A DNA stretch of 64,000 nt, from positions 124,001 to 188,000 of the forward strand of contig JAILLE010000038.1 in the NCBI GenBank assembly GCA_024693285.1, in the 5' to 3' direction. The position numbers and the translations under genes are program-made. Below are positions 14,914 through 22,889 of the stretch, in pieces (position 1 is the stretch's first letter; each line of letters opens with the position of its first letter). Under the pieces are notes generated by a model that saw only the letters and a list, made by a program, of their open reading frames with translations, made no database searches and was not told the origin of the DNA. Source of the DNA: Bacteroidales bacterium (lineage in GTDB: Bacteria; Bacteroidota; Bacteroidia; Bacteroidales; UBA932).

Positions 14914-14921
14914 CAAATTTA
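14914..14921 (-). promoter_or_regulatory. Candidate -7 element for the capsule operon
   Basis: On the minus strand this reads TAAATTTG, matching TAnnTTTG. The expected TTTG 19 nt further upstream is poorly matched. Transcription would begin about 165 nt before upxY, leaving a leader in which an antiterminator could act. Confidence 0.35.
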
Positions 14922-15037
14922 ATCTTTTTTCCGCATAAAAAATATTTAATAAAGTATCCAAACGACGAAAACACTATCAAAAAAACGCCATCCCCCTCTA
15001 TTCTCTGCCCTCTTCTGCGCACGAACCCCGCAACCCC

Positions 15038-15172
15038 GCCCGGTGTCCCACTTTCTGCCCCACCTGTCACGAAACCCCTTCCCAAGTGCGCCCGGTGTCC
15101 CGCTTTCAGCCCCACCTGTCCCGCTTCGGCCGGTTTTCCCATCCCGATGGTGCCGCAAATGGGACACCGGCC
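15038..15172. repeat. REP-like repeat array, left of RAYT (3 copies)
   Basis: Two copies in minus orientation, GCCCGGTGTCCCACTTTCTG (15038-15070) and GCCCGGTGTCCCGCTTTCAG (15090-15122), each continuing into CCCCACCTGTC. A third in plus orientation, GATGGTGCCGCAAATGGGAC followed by ACCGG (15146-15172), gives a head-to-head arrangement. The core matches the arrays at 16.5 and 23.6-24.0 kb. Confidence 0.75.
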
Positions 15173-15427
15173 GAACTTTGCTGGGATACCAGCCAAACGT
15201 TTTTTGGGGGTACGCTTCAGATTTTTCTGTTTTTTATCATAATTTCTGTTTTGTTTGACCATATTTGTCCTACAGGAATTGCCCTGTGGGAATAAACGCT
15301 GGCGCCTGCAAAAACCGGCTTGCGCATCTGCCAAACCGGCTTGCACACCGGAGAGACTGATTCGATTATTCTCAGCCGACTGTCGGCAAACACCGTATTA
15401 TCAACTATTTAATTATCAAACTTTGCT

Positions 15428-16333
15428 ATGAAATCTTTTCTTGACTTAAACAGCTTCAACGAAGATCATCTTGAATTCCAATTGGTCACTACAGATCACC
15501 TTTCCGAAAGCATCTGGTTCAGGGATGAACAAGACTTCAAGGTCGGGATGAATTATATCGCCATAATATCCTTAGCGACAGGCATTAACGTATTGGCGTT
15601 CATCCTAATGTCCAACCATGTACACCTCGTCCTCCAGTGCTCAAAAGCGGAAGCTGAAAGATTCATCAATGAGTTCAAAAGAAGATATTCCCAGTACATC
15701 AACAATCGCTACGGGAAGGTTGAATTCCTCCGGAACAATTCTATTAAAGCAGATACAGTCCGCATCGGCGATGAGTCATTGGAGAGAGCCCTCGCATATA
15801 CCCTGATGAACAGCGTTGCCGCAAATATCTGCTTGATTGCTTCCGACTATCCCTGGGGTAGCGCGGGGGTTTATTTCCAAATCAATAAACCCAAGGGCAA
15901 AAGATTGGGTGATATTTCCAAAAGTGCCCGGAGGAGGCTGCTTCACAGCAAAGCGGAACTACCTGATAATCTTATTGTTGGCGAAGATGGATATATTCTT
16001 CCCGAATCTTATGTTCCCGTCGGATTCGTCGAGTCGGTGTTCCGCACGCCGAAGCGGATGAAATATTTCTTGGATAATTCTTCGAAAGCCAAAAAGCGAT
16101 TAGAATCGGCGGAATTGGGGCTCGCATCTTTTAATGATCAAACCGTAGTCGCCGCGATTCATGATATGTGCCGGACGATGTTCAGCAAAAGGGGTGTTCG
16201 TGAACTAAACGATGAAGAACTCTCCGATCTGATCCGGGAGATTCGGAGGCGCTTTTCCGCTGATGTCAATCAGATCGCTCGGCTAGCAGAAATACCTTAT
16301 TCTGAGGTAATTAGGATGCTTGAGGAGTTCTAA
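15428..16333 (+). CDS. REP-associated tyrosine transposase (RAYT, Y1_Tnp family)
   Basis: 301 aa. The single-strand transposase signature is AFILMSNHVHLVLQCSKAEA, with the HUH-type His-hydrophobe-His at HVH. A tyrosine in ALAYTLMNSVAANICLIASD is the candidate nucleophile, followed by the RAYT-typical DYPWGSAGVYF. The C-terminus is a helix-turn-helix-like segment (VNQIARLAEIPYSEVIRMLE), as in the larger Bacteroidetes RAYT group. Known: RAYTs are domesticated IS200/IS605-like enzymes that process REP hairpin sequences, usually single copy and flanked by REPs. Here REP-like arrays lie on both sides (15038-15172 and 16511-16715), which strongly supports the assignment. It appears intact. Confidence 0.85.
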   Translation: MKSFLDLNSFNEDHLEFQLVTTDHLSESIWFRDEQDFKVGMNYIAIISLATGINVLAFILMSNHVHLVLQCSKAEAERFINEFKRRYSQYINNRYGKVEFLRNNSIKADTVRIGDESLERALAYTLMNSVAANICLIASDYPWGSAGVYFQINKPKGKRLGDISKSARRRLLHSKAELPDNLIVGEDGYILPESYVPVGFVESVFRTPKRMKYFLDNSSKAKKRLESAELGLASFNDQTVVAAIHDMCRTMFSKRGVRELNDEELSDLIREIRRRFSADVNQIARLAEIPYSEVIRMLEEF

Positions 16334-16510
16334 CTCTATTCCGACTTGTTAATTTACTGTAGGTTATTCCGCCTTCATTATTTCAAGGGAATCGTTCCGC
16401 CTTTTGCGGTGCTTCTTTCCGGATATTCAGTCTTCAATTTCCTTCTCTTTATCAGCCGCCTTTCCTCTCGCCCATTCCTTTTCCCCTCATTTTTTCCTCC
16501 AAACCGCTCC

Positions 16511-16715
16511 GATGGTGCCGAAAATGGGACACCGGGCGGGGTTGGGAGGTCGGTTCAGGGGGTGGCCGAGACAGGTGGGGCGGAAAATGGGACACCGGGC
16601 GAGGTTGGGAGGTCGGTTCAGGGGGATTCCTGGACAGGTGGGGCGGAAAATGGGACACTTGGCACGGTGCGGAGGGGTTTTCGGGACAGGTGGGGCTTAA
16701 AATGGGACACCGGGC
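16511..16715 (+). repeat. REP-like repeat array, right of RAYT (4 copies)
   Basis: Copies at 16511-16537, 16570-16600, 16633-16663 and 16685-16715, all in plus orientation, with core GACAGGTGGGGCGGAAAATG followed by GGACACCGGGC. The first begins GATGGTGCCGAAAATGGGAC, the same variant as the last copy left of the RAYT gene, so the gene is bracketed by direct copies. The first two units are 63 nt apart and share the spacer GAGGTCGGTTCAGGGGG-like sequence. Confidence 0.8.
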
Positions 16716-16829
16716 ATGGCGCGGAGGGTCAGGAGCGATTCTGCTTGGGGGGTGACGGGTGGGTGGCGGTGCGAGGGTCTGTAAAGGATTTGGCTCTGGG
16801 GGAAGGGAATATAGAATATTTTCATTATT

Positions 16830-16859
16830 TTTGGAAATGGGAAAGAATCAATACTTTTG
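16830..16859 (+). promoter_or_regulatory. Promoter of the S9 peptidase gene
   Basis: TTTG (16830-16833) and TACTTTTG (16852-16859), 18 nt apart, match the Bacteroidetes consensus. The ATG at 16883 is about 17 nt after the expected start of transcription, which rules out the longer ORF given in the track. Confidence 0.55.
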
Positions 16860-16882
16860 GGAAACTATTAATATTCAACTAT

Positions 16883-19753
16883 ATGAGGAACGTAAGAATG
16901 GCGGCGGTATGCGCCGTGGCGCTCGCGGTTTTAGGCGGGCAGTTTTCCGGATGGGCTCAGAAGAAGCCTCTGGATCATAATGTCTATGACTCCTGGAAGA
17001 GTGTGTCGGGAGTAAGCAAGAGTGATGACGGACGAGTACTTGTCTGGAATGTGAATCCCCAGGAGGGAGACGGGACGCTTTACGTCCGGGCGAATGGATC
17101 GGAGCTTGCGGTCCCGAGAGGATATATGCCCAGATTGGATCCGAAAGGTAATTGGGTTGTGTGCCGGATCAAGCCTGAGTTCGCAAAGACGAGGCAGGAG
17201 CGGATCGACAAAAAGAGAAGGGAAGATCAATCTAAAGATACGCTTGCGGTGATTGATGTTACATCAATGACTATAAAGAAGTTCCCGAATATTGATTCTT
17301 TCTCTGTCGGAACGACTGGAATGCCTTTCATAGCGTATAAGTCAACCTGGAAGGAGGCCCCGAAAAAGCCCTCCAAATCCGGCCTTATACTCCTGACGCC
17401 CGGCACCTGGAAGGCCGACACATTAAAGAATATTGACAGATTCGTATTCAGCAATGACGGCTCGCTCCTGGCGCTGACCTCGAAAAAGGACAAGAAGGAC
17501 AGCCTGAGCGCGACAGCGATCATATTGGCAAGCTACTCCCCCGTCGGATCCGCCCCGGCAAAGAAGGGCAAAAAGGTCGCCCCGGTGGAGGTGAAACTCG
17601 CGCTGGACACCCTCCAGAAAGGTGCGCAGGAGTATTTCAGCCCGGCATTTGACGACGCCCAGAAGCAAATCGCCTTCCTTGCGACCGCAGACTCCAACAA
17701 GACCGGAAGCAAGAGATGCGCCATGTTCCTGGCCGGCTCACAGCCCGGCGGCAAGTGGGCAAGCAAGGAGCTGGTCCCTCAAGGAACGGTCGTGAAAGGC
17801 ACAAACGGATGGACCCTCACCGAGACCAGTGACCTTTACTTCACCCCTGACGGTCAGAGGATTATGACCGGCATCGCCCCGATCCGTCCCCCGAAGGACA
17901 CCACGATCGTGGACTTCGAGACCGCCCAGCTCGACATCTGGAATTGGGACGCTCCCTACACCCCGCCGCAGCAGAAAAAGCGTATCGACGCCACTCTGAG
18001 GAAGACATATCCGGCGGTCATCAACCTCAGCCAGTCCTCGAAATTAATCCCCCTCACGACCTCCGAGTTCGACAACGTGCGCCTGATCGCCGGAGGCAAG
18101 ACCGGCCTGGCTCTCTCAAGAGACAATTCTGAATATGTCGTCGAGTCGATGTGGTCCGACGGCAGCCTCGGAGATTTCGCACTTGTCAATATCAACGACG
18201 GCAGCCGCAAGACAATCGCCAAGGGATTCAATGTCAGCAGGTTCGACGTGTCACCTAAAGGCAAATACCTGATCTGGTTCGACCCTACCGACAGGAACTG
18301 GTACACCTATAATATCGCGACCGAAGCCAAAGCCAACCTGACCGGACAGACCGGAGTCGCCTTCTACACCGAGGATGACGACCACCCGACCAAGTATCCC
18401 GGACCTTACGAGTCCATACCCAAGTGGATCGAAGGCGACCAGGCCGTGCTTATCATCGACCGCTACGACGTCTGGAAGTTCGCTCCCGATGGCTCGAAGG
18501 CCGAGAACCTCACCAACGTTACCGGAAGGAATACCCATAACCGCTTCAGAGTCATCGACTTCCGTAGGGATGACCGCACCCCTAACGAGCGCCGTACCGG
18601 TGTCGTCAACGCCTGGAGCCCCAAGGAAAATCTCTACCTCAGCCTCCGCAACGAGGACGACCAGAAGAACGGCTACGGCTCTCTCAACCTCGCGAAGCCG
18701 GCAAAGACCCTGAAGTATTTCACCGACACCGTCACCTTCCAGAGCCCCGTAATGGGCCCCGACGGCAACATCGCCTACCTCAAGGGCAACTTCAGGCACC
18801 CGTTCGATCTGTATTCAACACCAGACTTTTTCGCCACGAGCCAGAAGCTCACAGCGATCAATCCCCAAATGGCCGACTACCGCTGGGGCAGCGCCAACCT
18901 CTTCGAGTGGAAGGCCTACGACGGCACCCCTCTGAAGGGACTCGTATTCATCCCCGACGGCATCAAGCCCGGCGAGAAACTGCCCGTGATGATCTATTTC
19001 TATGAGAAATATTCAGAGCAGCTCTACAACTATTGGGCGCCGGCGCCGAGCCGTTCGACCGTCAACTTAAGTTTCTATACTTCAAGGGGTTACATTGTGT
19101 TCGTCCCGGACATCGTCTATAAGGACGGCCACCCTGGCGAGAGCGCTTACAACTGCATCTGCTCCGGAGCTGAGGCTCTTTGCGAGAAGTATCCATTCGC
19201 CGACAAGACCAAGATGGCGATCCAGGGCCAGAGCTGGGGCGGTTACCAGACCGCATGGCTCGTCACCCGGACCAACATGTTCGCCGCCGCCGGAGCCGGA
19301 GCCCCTGTCAGCAACATGACCTCCGCTTATGGCGGAATCCGTTGGGAATCAGGTATGACAAGGGCCGGGCAGTACGAGCACGGCCAGAGCCGAATCGGCA
19401 AGACCCTGTGGGACGAGGGCGGCCTCGAGCTCTACCTCGAGAACTCCCCTATCTTCCATGCCGACAAGGTCGAGACGCCGCTGCTGATCATGCACAACGA
19501 CAACGACGGCGCCGTTCCGTGGTACCAGGGCATCGAATATTTCTCCGACCTGCGCCGCCTCGGGAAGCCCTGCTGGCTCCTTGAATATAATAACGAGGCC
19601 CACAACCTCGTCGAGAGGCGCAACTGCAAGGACCTCTCCAGGAGGCTCCAGCAGTTCTTTGACCACTATCTGAAGGGTGAGCCGATGCCCGCCTGGATGA
19701 AGACTGGCGTGCCGACCGACCGCAAGGGAGAGTATTTCGGCTTTGAATATTAA
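16883..19753 (+). CDS. S9 family serine peptidase (prolyl oligopeptidase / DPP4-like), exported
   Basis: 956 aa from the ATG at 16883 (the track's 1135-aa frame reads through upstream repeats). MRNVRMAAVCAVALAVLGGQ is a signal peptide, probably cut after GWAQ. The middle is a beta-propeller-like region with repeated blades (DNSEYVVESMWSDGSLGDFA, FDVSPKGKYLIWFDPTDRNW). The C-terminal alpha/beta hydrolase carries the nucleophile in GQSWGGYQTAWLV, the acid in DNDGAVPWYQG and the His in NNEAHNLVERRN. It cleaves peptides in the periplasm or at the cell surface, probably as a dipeptidyl- or acylaminoacyl-peptidase. It converges on the LytTR gene with a 14-nt gap and appears to be monocistronic. Confidence 0.9.
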   Translation: MRNVRMAAVCAVALAVLGGQFSGWAQKKPLDHNVYDSWKSVSGVSKSDDGRVLVWNVNPQEGDGTLYVRANGSELAVPRGYMPRLDPKGNWVVCRIKPEFAKTRQERIDKKRREDQSKDTLAVIDVTSMTIKKFPNIDSFSVGTTGMPFIAYKSTWKEAPKKPSKSGLILLTPGTWKADTLKNIDRFVFSNDGSLLALTSKKDKKDSLSATAIILASYSPVGSAPAKKGKKVAPVEVKLALDTLQKGAQEYFSPAFDDAQKQIAFLATADSNKTGSKRCAMFLAGSQPGGKWASKELVPQGTVVKGTNGWTLTETSDLYFTPDGQRIMTGIAPIRPPKDTTIVDFETAQLDIWNWDAPYTPPQQKKRIDATLRKTYPAVINLSQSSKLIPLTTSEFDNVRLIAGGKTGLALSRDNSEYVVESMWSDGSLGDFALVNINDGSRKTIAKGFNVSRFDVSPKGKYLIWFDPTDRNWYTYNIATEAKANLTGQTGVAFYTEDDDHPTKYPGPYESIPKWIEGDQAVLIIDRYDVWKFAPDGSKAENLTNVTGRNTHNRFRVIDFRRDDRTPNERRTGVVNAWSPKENLYLSLRNEDDQKNGYGSLNLAKPAKTLKYFTDTVTFQSPVMGPDGNIAYLKGNFRHPFDLYSTPDFFATSQKLTAINPQMADYRWGSANLFEWKAYDGTPLKGLVFIPDGIKPGEKLPVMIYFYEKYSEQLYNYWAPAPSRSTVNLSFYTSRGYIVFVPDIVYKDGHPGESAYNCICSGAEALCEKYPFADKTKMAIQGQSWGGYQTAWLVTRTNMFAAAGAGAPVSNMTSAYGGIRWESGMTRAGQYEHGQSRIGKTLWDEGGLELYLENSPIFHADKVETPLLIMHNDNDGAVPWYQGIEYFSDLRRLGKPCWLLEYNNEAHNLVERRNCKDLSRRLQQFFDHYLKGEPMPAWMKTGVPTDRKGEYFGFEY

Positions 19754-19767
19754 TAAGTTAGAGCGCC

Positions 19768-20586
19768 CTACAGCATGTCAGCCAGTTTCTGGTAATACTG
19801 CTTGCTGACCGGGATCCGGCCGACGCCCTCCCGGATGAACTCAGTGTAGATAATCCCGTCCTTCCCCCGGCTCAGTAACCTGACATGCCGGGGGTTGACG
19901 TAATATGACCTGTGGCAGCGGACAAAGCCATGCTTCGCGGCATCCGCCTCAAAGCTTTTCATCGAGTTTCGCAGCTGGTAAACCTTGACTCTGTCATGCT
20001 CCAAATAATTGATTTTGATGTAGTTCTCGTCGGCGGCAATGAAGAGGATCGCTGACGGATCGATGGTCAGTTTGAGGCGCTTGTGCTCATCATAGAACTT
20101 AACCAGAGAATCCTCCGGTTCCTTCACGACATTCTCCAAATCGCTGCTCTTGTTAGCTATTATCCGGATTGTAATCGATATTATATAGGGATATATCAAG
20201 GTCAGGAGAATGATCCTGAACGAATAATTCAAGGCGGTGAAGTACGGCAGACCACCACTTTTCAAATAGAAGAGAGTTGAATACAGGGCGAAAAAGAAAG
20301 ACGTGACTAAAACTTCGCCAAGGCACCAGACGACATAATGCCACCACCGGAAAGGGACGTATTTATACAAAACGCTGAAAACAAGCCGGGTCAAAGCGAG
20401 CACTCCGGCCATAATACTGATCAGCATCAGCAGGTGGAAGGTCCAAGTCTTGCCTCCGACATTGAAGAAATCCTTGAACCCAAAGGGGCTGTAGACTAGT
20501 ATGAAAAAGAAGAAGAACGCTGGCAGTATGAAGGCGTACTTAACCTGGTTCCCGTAGCCTTTCGAGACTCTCAAAGTGGTGTCCAT
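19768..20586 (-). CDS. Membrane-anchored LytTR-type transcriptional regulator
   Basis: 272 aa. The N-terminal 150 residues contain about four membrane spans (YAFILPAFFFFFILVYSPFG, LLMLISIMAGVLALTRLVFS, VVWCLGEVLVTSFFFALYST, IILLTLIYPYIISITIRIIA). A short linker leads to a C-terminal LytTR DNA-binding domain (ILFIAADENYIKINYLEHDR, VYQLRNSMKSFEADAAKHGF, RCHRSYYVNPRHVRLLSRGK). Known: LytTR domains bind DNA as sensors' outputs, usually behind a receiver; here the receiver is replaced by a membrane module, so it may sense a membrane signal directly. It has its own promoter with a perfect 10-bp inverted repeat overlapping the transcription start, a good candidate for self-regulation. Confidence 0.85.
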   Translation of the reverse strand: MDTTLRVSKGYGNQVKYAFILPAFFFFFILVYSPFGFKDFFNVGGKTWTFHLLMLISIMAGVLALTRLVFSVLYKYVPFRWWHYVVWCLGEVLVTSFFFALYSTLFYLKSGGLPYFTALNYSFRIILLTLIYPYIISITIRIIANKSSDLENVVKEPEDSLVKFYDEHKRLKLTIDPSAILFIAADENYIKINYLEHDRVKVYQLRNSMKSFEADAAKHGFVRCHRSYYVNPRHVRLLSRGKDGIIYTEFIREGVGRIPVSKQYYQKLADML

Positions 20587-20613
20587 AGCTTGATTTTATC
20601 CCTTTATACTATA

Positions 20614-20646
20614 GTGACTAAATCTAATATTCTTTAATTTAGTCAC
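20614..20646. promoter_or_regulatory. Perfect inverted repeat, candidate operator of the LytTR gene
   Basis: GTGACTAAAT (20614-20623), 13-nt A/T-rich spacer, ATTTAGTCAC (20637-20646). It sits between the LytTR start codon and its -7 element, covering the predicted transcription start: the position expected for an operator. Confidence 0.6.
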
Positions 20647-20676
20647 AAATATAGGCAGATTTTCCCGCCAAACAAT
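20646..20676 (-). promoter_or_regulatory. Promoter of the LytTR gene
   Basis: On the minus strand TATATTTG (20653-20646) matches TAnnTTTG. ATTG lies 19 nt further upstream at the -33 position (one mismatch to TTTG). Confidence 0.5.
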
Positions 20677-20737
20677 AGATTAATCACTTTTTAATGGTAT
20701 CACGCCACAAGTGTTTCGTCACATGATTGCCTTTTAT

Positions 20738-20745
20738 TATTTTTG
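20738..20745 (+). promoter_or_regulatory. -7 element of the thioesterase-like gene
   Basis: TATTTTTG matches TAnnTTTG. TTTCG lies about 19-20 nt upstream as a plausible -33 element. It is 30 nt before the chosen ATG at 20775 and overlaps the track's earlier start, which argues against that start. Confidence 0.45.
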
Positions 20746-20774
20746 TTCAGCAAGAAAACAAAAACGATACTATT

Positions 20775-21338
20775 ATGAAAACTTTCGAATACACTATCAG
20801 CTCAGACGCCGTCGCCAAGGATGGGATGGTGTCAGTGTCTTCTATATGTGGTTATATAGTCAATGCGGCCCACAGAGCCATGATGGATGAGGGATATCCT
20901 GGTTGCATGCTCTCCCGCTGCACTTTTGAGATCGATGAGAGGCCCAGAGAGGGCGAAGATATCAATATAATAGTCAATTCGGGGCTTAACAATATTGTTA
21001 CACTCCTAAACAGAAGTGTTTCAATTACTGATAATGAGGGATATGAGATCGGAAGAGCATCTATCGAGTGGTTGATGCCTGACGCAGGCCGAAGGGGGCT
21101 TGTCCCGGCCAATCCTTCCCGTGTGACACGCCGTTTCATCAATAAATTCCATGGAATATTCCCTGACATCGACGGATCAGCGGGACTTCAGCTCAGGATT
21201 GACATGGATTTCAAGGACGGAGCCAAAGATTGCAATGACTTCTCTGTCGCTTTGAAGAAGATTTGCGACTCGCAGTACTTCTTCCTCGCGCGTTCCGGCG
21301 CCGAAACCCTCTGTCGCGCCATGTTGCAGACAGCGTAA
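20775..21338 (+). CDS. Acyl-ACP thioesterase-like (hotdog fold) protein
   Basis: 187 aa from MKTFEYTISSDAVAKDGMVS (residue 17 of the track ORF; the promoter lies inside the longer version). Features resemble the N-terminal half of bacterial acyl-ACP thioesterases: SSICGYIVNAAHRAMMDEGY, SRCTFEIDERPREGEDINII, VSITDNEGYEIGRASIEWLM. The C-terminal half is short for the family and more divergent (KKICDSQYFFLARSGAETLC), so substrate and activity are uncertain. If active, it releases fatty acids from acyl carrier protein in the cytoplasm. Alternatively it could be another hotdog-fold acyl-thioester binding protein. It stands alone between the LytTR promoter and a shared terminator. Confidence 0.55.
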   Translation: MKTFEYTISSDAVAKDGMVSVSSICGYIVNAAHRAMMDEGYPGCMLSRCTFEIDERPREGEDINIIVNSGLNNIVTLLNRSVSITDNEGYEIGRASIEWLMPDAGRRGLVPANPSRVTRRFINKFHGIFPDIDGSAGLQLRIDMDFKDGAKDCNDFSVALKKICDSQYFFLARSGAETLCRAMLQTA

Positions 21339-21377
21339 TCCATCGGGATGGGATCCTTTTATATTCATAGAAAAAAA

Positions 21378-21410
21378 TAGGCCGGCACCTCTGAAAGATG
21401 CTGGCCTTTA
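21378..21410. terminator. Bidirectional terminator between thioesterase-like gene and GIN operon
   Basis: AGGCCGGCA, 11-nt loop, TGCTGGCCT with one internal mismatch. It is followed by a T run on the minus strand (TATTTTTTT) and by TTTAATAATT on the plus strand. Confidence 0.65.
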
Positions 21411-21430
21411 ATAATTCTATTCGTTTAAGT

Positions 21431-22339
21431 TTATTTCACTTTCTTTATTGAGGCTGCTCTGCTGATCGAGATGACATCAACCTTGACATCGGGGTTGTCC
21501 TTGTAGCGGAGGTTCGAGCCACCGGTCAGGTCAACGGCCACATCGTACAGAGCATTCAGCTCGCAATACCCTGCCCCGGACATAGAGACCTTGGCGTTGT
21601 CGGTCACACAGTCGTAAGTCTCAAGTTTGACCGCTCCGGAACCGAGGAGCTTCAAAGATTCGGCGCTTCCTTTGACTGAGAACACAGAAGCTCCTGAGGC
21701 GTCGACTTTGATCTCGCCATAATCTCCTGTGTGATATGCCTTTGCGGCGCCACTCAGTTCCTCTGAGATTATCCTGGCATCCATGTCAAGGTCACATCTC
21801 GAAGCTCCACCCGCATCGATATAGGCCTTGTCAAATGTTCCGGTGAGGCGGATATTCGCTGCTCCACCCAGTTCCATATTAAGCTCGCTTCCGGACAGAT
21901 CAATTCGGGTAACTCTCGCAGCGCCAGATAGTTCCATCTTGAAAGGACGGTTTCCGGTGTCGAAGAAATCTTCGCAATAGAGCTTCGTCGCTCCGGACAT
22001 TTCGAGGGAATACAGGGCCGGCATAGCGATCGTGGCGACGACCTCTCCTCCCTTTATCCTGCGGGTGATACGGTCGGGCAAATTCTTAAGGCCGATAGAG
22101 AGTTCGCCTCCGCTGACTCTGACGCTGAGGTAAGGCTCGTATTCGGCCGGGAGAGTGACACTGACTTTCCAGTTGTTTGACTTTTTCAGTTCGACCTGCA
22201 CGATTCCGCTGACGTCAATGCCGGTGAAGTTTTTAAAGTCAAAATTCTTGGTCACGTCCGCGGCGATAACCTCGGGAATCGCCGCCACAGACACGGTGGC
22301 CAAAGCGATTAACGCACAAACAAATCTGCTAATTTTCAT
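21431..22339 (-). CDS. Exported GIN-domain (DUF2807) protein
   Basis: 302 aa. The signal peptide MKISRFVCALIALATVSVAA ends near AIPEVIAA. The rest is a right-handed beta-helix-like repeat typical of DUF2807, the putative auto-transporter adhesin head / GIN domain: FTGIDVSGIVQVELKKSNNW, ISEELSGAAKAYHTGDYGEI, VDASGASVFSVKGSAESLKL and LSGSELNMELGGAANIRLTG show the repeated S/G-A pattern. The function of the family is unknown; it is common in Bacteroidetes envelopes and often follows ECF sigma/anti-sigma pairs, as here. It lies 43 nt downstream of the anti-sigma-like gene and ends before a good terminator, so it is probably the target or effector gene of that small regulon. Confidence 0.85.
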   Translation of the reverse strand: MKISRFVCALIALATVSVAAIPEVIAADVTKNFDFKNFTGIDVSGIVQVELKKSNNWKVSVTLPAEYEPYLSVRVSGGELSIGLKNLPDRITRRIKGGEVVATIAMPALYSLEMSGATKLYCEDFFDTGNRPFKMELSGAARVTRIDLSGSELNMELGGAANIRLTGTFDKAYIDAGGASRCDLDMDARIISEELSGAAKAYHTGDYGEIKVDASGASVFSVKGSAESLKLLGSGAVKLETYDCVTDNAKVSMSGAGYCELNALYDVAVDLTGGSNLRYKDNPDVKVDVISISRAASIKKVK

Positions 22340-22382
22340 GACTTTATACTTTATAATTTAAATTAATATATCAAATGGAAAT

Positions 22383-22889
22383 CTACTTTATCCTTCCTAT
22401 CTTTTCAATGCCTTCGAGGAGGTCGGAATAGTATTCTTTCAGGATCAAAGCTCTCTCCTCCTCACCCATTTCTTCGGGTAGCTGGTCAATCATCGGGATT
22501 GTCTCTTCAGCGATTGTCATCAGCTGCGCTTCCTTTGATCCGTCCATATCGGTCATCAGGATGTCCGAATACATCACAGCCATCTGGTCGTAATAAGCCT
22601 GGCAGATTGAGGCTTGATCCTCAGGAATATCGGCGAACCAATCCTTCTGGCTAGAGGTCGGTTGGTTAATGAATATCGCGACCGCCGCCACAGCCGCAGC
22701 GACACCAGCGATCGCGGTCCACCACCAGACCTTGGCGTGCCTTTGGCCTGGTTGCTGGGCCGGCCTCTCTTCCAGCCCCGCCAGTTTCGCCTCGAACCTC
22801 TCGAGATGTCCCTCCGGAAGCTCCTGATCATCAAAAGCTTCCAAATTCTGCTTAATGTATTCCTCTAAATTAGACATATTCGATAACAT
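22383..22889 (-). CDS. Membrane anti-sigma-like protein
   Basis: 168 aa with one membrane span near residues 55-75 (WWWTAIAGVAAAVAAVAIFI). The acidic N-terminal cytoplasmic part (LEEYIKQNLEAFDDQELPEG) would hold the sigma factor, and the C-terminal part is helical and periplasmic. No zinc-binding HxxxCxxC motif is present, so it is not a ZAS-type anti-sigma. The assignment rests on topology and on overlap with the ECF sigma gene: the start ATG lies within the last codons of the sigma gene (20-nt overlap), or, with the second Met, ATGTCTAA gives an 8-nt overlap. Such coupling is typical of sigma/anti-sigma pairs. Confidence 0.65.
   Translation of the reverse strand: MLSNMSNLEEYIKQNLEAFDDQELPEGHLERFEAKLAGLEERPAQQPGQRHAKVWWWTAIAGVAAAVAAVAIFINQPTSSQKDWFADIPEDQASICQAYYDQMAVMYSDILMTDMDGSKEAQLMTIAEETIPMIDQLPEEMGEEERALILKEYYSDLLEGIEKIGRIK

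Larger units (their letters stand above)
14741..15427. other. 687-nt intergenic region: capsule leader, A+T-rich block, left REP array
   Basis: From left to right: the upxY leader, a candidate minus-strand promoter near 14914, an A+T-rich block (14911-14960), then three copies of the REP-like core (15038-15172), and finally the sequence preceding the RAYT gene, with the direct pair CCGGCTTGCGCA / CCGGCTTGCACA near 15314-15346. ORFs listed in the track here are accidental frames in the GC-rich repeats. Confidence 0.6.
16334..16882. other. 549-nt intergenic region: right REP array and S9 peptidase promoter
   Basis: Contains four REP-like copies (16511-16715), a G-rich stretch without recognisable content (16716-16810) and a promoter just before the S9 peptidase. 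The track extends the peptidase frame back through this region to 16346, but the encoded sequence is repeat-derived and lies upstream of the signal peptide, so it is not part of the protein. Confidence 0.65.

Noticed and set aside
16511-16715. CRISPR array
   Set aside because: Repeat spacing varies, spacers are partly the same as each other, copies occur in both orientations elsewhere, and there are no cas genes.
16346-16882. N-terminal extension of the S9 peptidase in the ORF track
   Set aside because: It translates REP repeats (GAENGTPGGVG units), lies before the promoter and precedes a proper signal peptide at 16883.
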